This document shows, one piece after another, positions 1-4,432 of a stretch of DNA of 5,525 nt. Position numbers and translations under genes: made by a program. Source of the stretch: Kiritimatiellales bacterium. GTDB taxonomy: Bacteria; Verrucomicrobiota; Kiritimatiellia; Kiritimatiellales; Tichowtungiaceae. The DNA lies in NCBI GenBank assembly GCA_028692515.1, contig JAQUXG010000132.1, positions 1 through 5,525 on the forward strand, written 5' to 3'. Positions within the stretch are counted from its first letter, which is position 1. Every line of letters begins with the position of its first letter. The notes under the pieces are model-generated. The model was not told the origin of the DNA. It saw nothing but the letters and a program-made list of their open reading frames with translations, and did not search any database.

Positions 1-111
1 GCCCGCCGCCAAGGCAAAGAAATGTGGTATTCCATCACCGACCCGCGCGCCCTTTCCATTCTCAACTGCATCTGCACCCACTGCACCGAAGGAGACTTCG
101 AGGAAATTTGA
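1..111 (+). CDS. ArsR-type winged-helix transcriptional regulator, C-terminal end only (5' truncated by window)
   Basis: The first 36 codons form an open frame ending in TGA at 109-111. The peptide begins RRQGKEMWYSITDPRALSIL, which matches the wing and following helix of ArsR/SmtB-type regulators, where a basic turn of the form RRQGK is followed by a Tyr-rich strand and then a helix beginning near DPR. The last residues carry a compact cysteine motif, CICTHC (Cys at residues 23, 25 and 28 of the visible part), followed by an acidic tail. ArsR-family proteins are DNA-binding repressors that often sense metals or redox state, and such a Cys cluster could be a ligand site, but this is inferred. 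The gene lies 79 nt upstream of the MMPL transporter on the same strand, so it plausibly controls the downstream transport genes. Its DNA-recognition helix and its promoter lie outside the window. The stop codon falls in the first unit of a 7-bp repeat block. Confidence 0.72.
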   Translation, partial: ARRQGKEMWYSITDPRALSILNCICTHCTEGDFEEI

Positions 112-186
112 AACTGGAAAATCGAAACTTGAATCAGGCAATTCAGAACAAAGTAACCATTAACTGACAACCGATAACTGGTCATT
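110..186. repeat. Heptamer repeat block A in the arsR-MMPL intergenic region
   Basis: Reading in steps of seven gives GAAACTG (110-116), GAAAATC (117-123), GAAACTT (124-130) and GAATCAG (131-137), then a decayed stretch to about 151. A second type follows, visible as TAACCAT, TAACTGA, CAACCGA and TAACTGG over 154-181. The block fills almost the whole 79-nt gap between arsR and the MMPL gene and starts within the arsR stop codon. The first type is the same unit as blocks B and C. I found no matching inverted arm in the start of the MMPL gene, unlike the other junctions. No convincing -35/-10 pair or Shine-Dalgarno can be separated from the repeat. It could act as an mRNA spacer, a protein-binding site or a decaying repeat element. 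Confidence 0.7.
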
Positions 187-190
187 AAAT

Positions 191-3139
191 ATGAAACTCA
201 AACTGGTCAATTTCAGCCTGCGCTTCCCGTGGCTGGTCGTGCTGATTACGCTGCTGGCCGTCATCTTCGGTACCTTGCAGTTCCCGAAAGTCACATTCGA
301 CAACGACCCGGAAAACATGCTCTCGACCAACGAATACGTGCGAGTGTTCCATAACCAGACCAAAAAGAAATTCGCGCTCTACGACTTCGTCATCGTCGGC
401 GTCGTCAACACCAACAATCCGGACGGCGTGTTCAACGTGGAAACGCTCGGCCGCATTGATACGCTGACCAAACAGCTCTTGAGTCTGCGGAAAAGTGCGG
501 ATGGCTTGCCGGAGATTACCGTCCCTGCCCCGTTCGTTCCCGCCCTCCAGCCGAAGAATGCGTGGACGCGCACACTCACCAAAGTATTCCGCCATGACGT
601 CAATCATCTCTTCGACGACGAAGGCCGCAGCGCCATCATCAAGCCGGAACTGATCAGTCCGTCGGTCGTCGACAACATCAAACAGGCCGAGCACGGCGCA
701 TTGCGGATCGAATACCTGATGGAACACCCGCCCGCCACGCGCGAAGAGGCGCTCGTTATCCGCGAAGACGCGATGAACAACCCGCTCTATAAGGACACGC
801 TGGTCTCCGGTGATGAAAAAGCCATCGCTCTCTACATTCCGATTCAGGCCAAAACCTACAGCTACAACGTCGCCAATCTGGTCGAAAATCTGACCGCCGA
901 CTGGCCTGCCGAAGATCAGGTCTACATCACCGGCCAGCCGGTTGCACAGGACACCTTCGGCATTGAAATGCTCGTCCAGATGGCCAGCTCCGCGCCGCTC
1001 GCCGGACTGGCCATCTTCCTGTTGCTGCTCTTTTTCTTCCGGCGCGTCTCCCTGATCATCGCGCCAATGCTCGTCGCGATCATCAGCGTCCTCTGCACCA
1101 TGGGTCTGCTGATCGGCAGCGGCTACAGCGTCCACATCATGAGCTCCATGATCGCCATCTTCCTCATGCCGATCGCCGTCGCCGACTCCGTCCACATCCT
1201 AAGCGAATTCTTCGACGCCTATCACCGCTTCCATGATAAAGCCCAAACCATCCGGCACGTCATCAGCCATCTCTTCAAACCCATGCTCTACACCAGCCTC
1301 ACCACCATCGCCGGTTTCGCCTCGCTCGCCACCACGCCGATCCCGCCGGTCAAAGTCTTCGGCCTGCACGTCGCCTTCGGGGTCGCGCTGGCCTGGGTGC
1401 TCACCATGACGTTCGTGCCCGCCTACATCATGATCTTCGTCTCCGAAAAATCGCTCAAACAGTCCGCGCCGAAAAAGCGGACAGAAACCCGCACCGGTCT
1501 CGACGGCGCACTCGAAAGGCTGGGCGCCTTTTCGTACAACCACTGGAAACTGATTCTGATCATCACCTCGATCGTCATCGCGGTCTCCGCCTACGGCGTC
1601 TCGCTCATTCAAGTGAACGACAATCCGATCAAATGGTTCACCAAAACCCACCGCATCCGCGTGGCCGACAAAGTACTCAACAACCACTTTGGCGGAACCT
1701 ACACCGCCTACCTGACGCTCACGCCCGAAACCGTCGCCGGCTGTACCTGCACCGAAGCGCTCGATAAAATGGGCGCCGCCGCCCGCGCCCGCTTCGCCGA
1801 CAAACTGCCCGCGCAAACCGCGCAACTGATCGCTCTGTTCGATGAGCAGCGCGAAAAATACCGCTTTGTTTCCACCTGCAACCCCGACGCCTGTTTCGTC
1901 CACCTCATCAACGAAGCAAAAAAACTCGACGAACAGACCACCGCGCCGTGGCGGGCTCTCAGCGACGAAATCAACTATCTCGATGACGCCGCCCTCTCCT
2001 CGCCCGCCGCGATGCAGGCCGCACTATCCAACGCTCCCGCTGAATTTTTCCAATCCTTGGAAAATCTGCGTGGAGAGAATCTTCGCGAAAATGCATTGAA
2101 GAAAATCGACGAATATACCGCGCTCTCTTTCGTCAACTTCCTCTACGAAATGCGCGCCGAAATTACCGCCCCGCCCTTTAAGCGTCCAGCGATGCTCCGC
2201 TGGATTGAAACGCTTCAAAACAACCTGCTCGCTCAGCCGGTCATTGGAAAAACCAGCTCGGCTGTCGATGCGCTTAAAAAAGCATCCTACGAATTGCAGT
2301 ACATTGATCCGGCACAGGCTCCTGAAGAACAGCGCACTACTATTCTCGAACGCGATCAAAAAAATTACAGCGTACCCGACAGTGCCGCCGCCTGCGGACA
2401 GGTTTTCCTGCAACTTGAAGGGATGAAGAAAAAAGACAGCCTCTTCCACCTCATCACGCGCGACTACCGCGAAGCCAACGTCTGGGTGCAGCTGCGCAGC
2501 GGCGACAACAAAGATATGGAAGCTGTCGTTGCGGCCGTAAATGACTTTGTAAAAGCCAACCCGCCGCCGGAACCGCTGAAGCTGGAGTGGGCCGGACTCA
2601 CTTACCTTAACATCGTCTGGCAGCAGAAAATGGTCAGCGGCATGCTCTACGGCTCGCTGCTCAGCAGCTTCATTATCGTCTTCATCATGATGGCCGTGCT
2701 GTTCCGCTCACTGCTCTACGGCATTCTCGCGATGATTCCGCTCAGCGTTACGATTCTGTTCATCTACGGACTGATCGGATTGATTGGCAAGGACTACGAC
2801 ATGCCGGTTGCGATTCTCTCATCGCTGACGCTCGGACTGAGCGTAGACTTCGCCATTCACTTTCTGGAACGCGCCCGCGAATTCCACATGAAATTCGGCG
2901 GCTGGGCGGCGGCCATCAAAGAAATGTTCAAAGAACCGGCGATGGCTATCAGCCGCAACGCCATCACCGTCGCGGTCGGATTCACGCCGCTGCTCTTCGC
3001 GCCGCTCATGCCGTACAAAACCGTCGGCGTCTTCCTCGCCGCCATCATGATTGTCTCGTGGGTCGCCACGTTGTTCATCCTGGCCGCGCTGGTAACGGGC
3101 CTACAGAAATGGTTGTTTAAGCAACGTGATGAAACTTGA
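191..3139 (+). CDS. MMPL/RND-superfamily inner-membrane transporter (putative lipid or hydrophobic-compound exporter)
   Basis: A 982-residue protein with the duplicated RND/MMPL layout. TM1 lies at about residues 13-30, followed by a periplasmic loop at about 31-265 that starts with the typical VTFDNDPENML segment. A cluster of membrane helices covers about 268-425. The first helix of the second half is at about 453-473, a very large second loop spans about 475-815, and a second helix cluster covers about 818-975. Each half carries the buried TM4 acidic motif expected of proton-driven members: VADSVH with Asp332, and GLSVDFAIHF with Asp886. The second loop (about 340 residues) is longer than the first and holds Cys518, Cys520, Cys563, Cys568 and Cys735. 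Part of it (2041-2400) is less GC-rich, about 50% by hand count. The ATG at 191 is the only good start: an in-frame stop lies at 161-163 and the next Met (residue 43) would remove TM1. No clear Shine-Dalgarno precedes it. Neighbours suggest it works with a LolA-like carrier and an outer-membrane barrel. The substrate is unknown. Confidence 0.9.
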   Translation: MKLKLVNFSLRFPWLVVLITLLAVIFGTLQFPKVTFDNDPENMLSTNEYVRVFHNQTKKKFALYDFVIVGVVNTNNPDGVFNVETLGRIDTLTKQLLSLRKSADGLPEITVPAPFVPALQPKNAWTRTLTKVFRHDVNHLFDDEGRSAIIKPELISPSVVDNIKQAEHGALRIEYLMEHPPATREEALVIREDAMNNPLYKDTLVSGDEKAIALYIPIQAKTYSYNVANLVENLTADWPAEDQVYITGQPVAQDTFGIEMLVQMASSAPLAGLAIFLLLLFFFRRVSLIIAPMLVAIISVLCTMGLLIGSGYSVHIMSSMIAIFLMPIAVADSVHILSEFFDAYHRFHDKAQTIRHVISHLFKPMLYTSLTTIAGFASLATTPIPPVKVFGLHVAFGVALAWVLTMTFVPAYIMIFVSEKSLKQSAPKKRTETRTGLDGALERLGAFSYNHWKLILIITSIVIAVSAYGVSLIQVNDNPIKWFTKTHRIRVADKVLNNHFGGTYTAYLTLTPETVAGCTCTEALDKMGAAARARFADKLPAQTAQLIALFDEQREKYRFVSTCNPDACFVHLINEAKKLDEQTTAPWRALSDEINYLDDAALSSPAAMQAALSNAPAEFFQSLENLRGENLRENALKKIDEYTALSFVNFLYEMRAEITAPPFKRPAMLRWIETLQNNLLAQPVIGKTSSAVDALKKASYELQYIDPAQAPEEQRTTILERDQKNYSVPDSAAACGQVFLQLEGMKKKDSLFHLITRDYREANVWVQLRSGDNKDMEAVVAAVNDFVKANPPPEPLKLEWAGLTYLNIVWQQKMVSGMLYGSLLSSFIIVFIMMAVLFRSLLYGILAMIPLSVTILFIYGLIGLIGKDYDMPVAILSSLTLGLSVDFAIHFLERAREFHMKFGGWAAAIKEMFKEPAMAISRNAITVAVGFTPLLFAPLMPYKTVGVFLAAIMIVSWVATLFILAALVTGLQKWLFKQRDET

Positions 3140-3158
3140 AACTGGAAACTCGACACTG
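3131..3158. repeat. Heptamer repeat block B (left arm of inverted repeat around the S23 gene)
   Basis: There are four consecutive 7-bp units: GAAACTT (3131-3137), GAAACTG (3138-3144), GAAACTC (3145-3151) and GACACTG (3152-3158). The first unit encodes the last two MMPL residues (Glu-Thr), and the MMPL stop TGA (3137-3139) straddles units one and two. The ribosome-binding site of the next gene begins right at the end of the block. Bases 3131-3152 are the reverse complement of 3550-3571 in 21 of 22 positions; the single mismatch is G3144 against A3558. Confidence 0.88.
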
Positions 3159-3163
3159 GAGGA
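3158..3163 (+). promoter_or_regulatory. Shine-Dalgarno of the S23-family gene
   Basis: GGAGGA lies six nucleotides before the ATG at 3170 and fixes that start. It overlaps the end of the last 7-bp unit of block B, so the repeat element and the ribosome-binding site are contiguous. Confidence 0.8.
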
Positions 3164-3169
3164 ACAGGA

Positions 3170-3520
3170 ATGAAAGAGATCTACGAACTGGATGTATATC
3201 AGCTTGCTGAAAAACTTTCTGATATGATCTGGTACGAGTACGACAACTGGGAACCGAAAGCGCAACACACGATCGGCTACCAAGTGATTCGCTCTGTAGA
3301 CAGTATCGCGGCCAATATTGCGGAAGGATACGGCCGTTTCACTCCGGCTGACCGAAAACGGTTCTATCACTTTTCCAGAGGTTCGTTTGAAGAAACAAAA
3401 GCATGGTTACGCAAAGCACTTCGCCGCGAAGTGATCGCCCGGGAAAAAAGTGATGAATTCAAAGTGGTCATCGACGAACTAGGCCCAAAACTCAACGCAT
3501 TCATAAGGAGTACAAAATGA
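3170..3520 (+). CDS. Four-helix-bundle protein, S23 / 23S rRNA intervening-sequence protein family
   Basis: A 116-residue soluble protein, about the usual length for this family. The hallmark SIAANIAEGYGR lies at residues 45-56. It is preceded by the typical N-terminal LDVYQLAEKLSD helix (7-18) and followed by a KRFYHFSRGSFEETKAWLRKAL helix region (about 69-90), then a helix with basic and acidic residues to the end. Founding members are encoded inside intervening sequences of 23S rRNA genes, and relatives include the Avd accessory protein of diversity-generating retroelements; they form helical oligomers that can bind nucleic acid. Here there is no rRNA gene or reverse transcriptase nearby. 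It starts 30 nt after the MMPL stop, and its TGA overlaps the next start as ATGA (3517-3520), so it is probably translated as part of the transport operon. Its lower GC and its position between inverted heptamer repeats suggest later acquisition. The molecular role is unknown. Confidence 0.88.
   Translation: MKEIYELDVYQLAEKLSDMIWYEYDNWEPKAQHTIGYQVIRSVDSIAANIAEGYGRFTPADRKRFYHFSRGSFEETKAWLRKALRREVIAREKSDEFKVVIDELGPKLNAFIRSTK
3505..3510 (+). promoter_or_regulatory. Shine-Dalgarno of the LolA-like gene, inside the end of the S23 gene
   Basis: AAGGAG lies six nucleotides before the ATG at 3517, within the last codons of the S23-family gene. With the ATGA stop-start overlap, it points to translational coupling of the two genes. 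Confidence 0.8.
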
Positions 3521-4335
3521 AAAAGACTCTATCAGCAGCAACCCCGTTTCGAGTTTCAAGTTTCAAGTTTCTGGCAGCGGCGCTTTTACCACTGGTTGTG
3601 CAAGGCGCAGAACTCTCCGTCGACACCATCGTCTCCAAAGCCAACGAAGCCGCCTACTACGCCGGCGATGACGGCTCCGCGGACGTGAAGATGGTAATCA
3701 CCGAAGCGAACGGCGGAACGCGCACCCGCGAGTTCCGCATCCTGCGCAAAAACACCGCCGACGGTAACCAGAAGTTTTATGTCTATTTCAAGGCACCCGC
3801 CGACGTAAACCGGCAGGTCTTCCTCGTCTGGAAAAACGCCGCGCAGGGCAAGAATGATGAACGCTGGCTGTTCCTGCCCGACCTGAATCTGGTCAAGCCG
3901 ATCGCCCCCGGCGACAAGCGCACTTCGTTTGTCGGTTCCGACTTCGTTTATGAAGATGTTTCCGGCCGCGCGCTGTGGGAAGATAAACATGAGCTGACCG
4001 GCGAAACCGATACGCAGTACGTCATCAAAAACACGCCGCTTAATCCCGGCGCAGTCGAGTTCAGCGAATATACTGTCTGGATCGACAAAGATACCTTCCT
4101 GCCGCGCAAGGCGGAATACCTGAACAAAGACAGCAGGCTCTACCGCCGCGTCGAGGCGACCAAGGTCGAAACCATTCACGGATTCCCGACCGTAACTGAA
4201 TCGAAAGTCAGCGATCTCGACGACGGCAGCAGCACCGTCAACAGCTTCAGCAACGTGCAGTACAACATCGGCCTGAACGAACAGCTCTTCACCGAGCGGT
4301 TTTTGCGCCGTCCACCCCGCGAAGCGACGAGATAA
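3517..4335 (+). CDS. Periplasmic outer-membrane lipoprotein-sorting-type protein (LolA-like)
   Basis: A 272-residue precursor with a Sec signal peptide: MKK start, hydrophobic stretch at about 18-28, and likely cleavage after QGA at residue 31. The mature part fits the LolA-like fold family often labelled outer membrane lipoprotein-sorting protein. It has the TRTREFRILRK strand region (about 68-78), DERWLFLPDLNLVKPI at 114-129, and FVGSDFVYEDV at 138-148. Such proteins have a half-barrel that holds acyl chains, and relatives sit beside MMPL transporters. That context suggests this protein carries a lipid-like substrate from the pump across the periplasm; this is inferred. The ATG at 3517 has a good Shine-Dalgarno, and no other in-frame start lies before the mature domain. 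Residues 10-19 of the signal peptide (PFRVSSFKFL) are encoded by heptamer repeat block C, so the repeat is translated. The stop TAA forms the start of block D1. Confidence 0.87.
   Translation: MKKTLSAATPFRVSSFKFLAAALLPLVVQGAELSVDTIVSKANEAAYYAGDDGSADVKMVITEANGGTRTREFRILRKNTADGNQKFYVYFKAPADVNRQVFLVWKNAAQGKNDERWLFLPDLNLVKPIAPGDKRTSFVGSDFVYEDVSGRALWEDKHELTGETDTQYVIKNTPLNPGAVEFSEYTVWIDKDTFLPRKAEYLNKDSRLYRRVEATKVETIHGFPTVTESKVSDLDDGSSTVNSFSNVQYNIGLNEQLFTERFLRRPPREATR
3546..3573. repeat. Heptamer repeat block C inside the LolA-like signal peptide (right arm, inverted relative to B)
   Basis: There are four 7-bp units: GTTTCGA (3546-3552), GTTTCAA (3553-3559), GTTTCAA (3560-3566) and GTTTCTG (3567-3573). 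On the minus strand these are the GAAACTT-type unit of blocks A and B. The block encodes residues 10-19 of the precursor, at the border of the basic and hydrophobic parts of the signal peptide. Because 7 is not a multiple of 3, the peptide does not repeat at the unit length; three units make one seven-residue period. Confidence 0.9.
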
Positions 4336-4367
4336 GGCTATAGACTTTAGACCTTAGGCTTTAGGAG
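4333..4367. repeat. Heptamer repeat block D1 (left arm) at the LolA-like stop codon
   Basis: There are five 7-bp units: TAAGGCT (4333-4339), ATAGACT (4340-4346), TTAGACC (4347-4353), TTAGGCT (4354-4360) and TTAGGAG (4361-4367). The stop codon TAA of the LolA-like gene is the first three bases, and the last unit supplies the Shine-Dalgarno of the next gene. The unit differs from the GAAACTT type but keeps the 7-bp period and an RCY core. Confidence 0.88.
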
Positions 4368-4432
4368 GATTTGAATCATGCAGCCAACCAAACCGAAGTT
4401 AACCCAAAGCCTAAAGCCTATGGTCTATGGTC
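4343..4432 (+). promoter_or_regulatory. Predicted mRNA hairpin around the start of the outer-membrane barrel gene
   Basis: Bases 4343-4365 are the reverse complement of 4410-4432 in 20 of 23 positions. In RNA, one mismatch (4346 against 4429) becomes a U-G pair and the other two (4347 against 4428, and 4354 against 4421) are U-U. The loop is 4366-4409 and holds the start codon at 4378-4380. The stem takes in the first three bases of the AGGAGG ribosome-binding site (4363-4368). The hairpin could limit ribosome access, or could set the ratio of this gene to its upstream neighbours by slowing decay or stalling polymerase. A regulatory role is inferred; the complementarity is seen. Confidence 0.5.
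4363..4368 (+). promoter_or_regulatory. Shine-Dalgarno of the outer-membrane barrel gene
   Basis: AGGAGG lies nine nucleotides before the ATG at 4378 and selects this start over the in-frame Met15 codon (4420-4422). Its first three bases lie in the predicted hairpin stem, and it overlaps the last unit of block D1. Confidence 0.8.

Larger units (their letters stand above)
3131..3571. other. Candidate inverted-repeat-bounded cassette carrying the S23-family gene
   Basis: Seen directly: a 22-bp inverted repeat (3131-3152 and 3550-3571, 21 of 22 matching) brackets the small four-helix-bundle gene. That gene is about 48% GC, against about 59% in the following gene. Also seen: the sequence around the S23 start (3158-3183) resembles that around the LolA-like start (3507-3531). 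Both have GGAG, then ATGAAA, then AGA and TCTA after the ATG, with one indel. Inferred: the S23 gene may have been inserted into the loop of a pre-existing inverted repeat like the one at 4343-4432. No transposase or recombinase is present, and shared Shine-Dalgarno and Met-Lys-Lys start sequences could explain part of the resemblance. Confidence 0.35.

Noticed and set aside
164..184. TGAC...GTCA short palindrome before the MMPL gene as an ArsR operator
   Set aside because: Only four base pairs are symmetric, far weaker than known ArsR-family operators, and the segment is part of the repeat block.
110..186. CRISPR-like array
   Set aside because: Units are 7 bp, adjacent and degenerate, with no spacers.
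176..209. Exact 9-bp direct repeat (AACTGGTCA at 176-184 and 201-209) across the MMPL start codon
   Set aside because: It is short, the 25-bp spacing is out of phase with the 7-bp pattern, and the second copy is ordinary coding sequence. Chance is a sufficient explanation.
185..1195. A 336-residue minus-strand open frame opposite the MMPL gene
   Set aside because: It is rich in Asp, Glu, His, Arg and Gly with no domain I recognise, as expected from the antisense of a GC-rich gene. The plus strand codes a well-formed membrane transporter throughout.
2041..2400. Lower-GC segment of the MMPL gene as a separate insertion
   Set aside because: About 50% G+C by hand count, but the frame is uninterrupted and the segment lies in a variable periplasmic loop, so relaxed constraint is the simpler explanation.
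2857..3156. A minus-strand open frame beginning MSSFQFQVSSRCL
   Set aside because: Its start lies in repeat block B read backwards and the rest is antisense to the MMPL transmembrane region. It shows how such repeats can create false gene starts.
3131..3571. Insertion sequence or diversity-generating retroelement
   Set aside because: No transposase, reverse transcriptase or template/variable repeat pair is present. Only an S23/Avd-like helical protein and an inverted repeat are seen.
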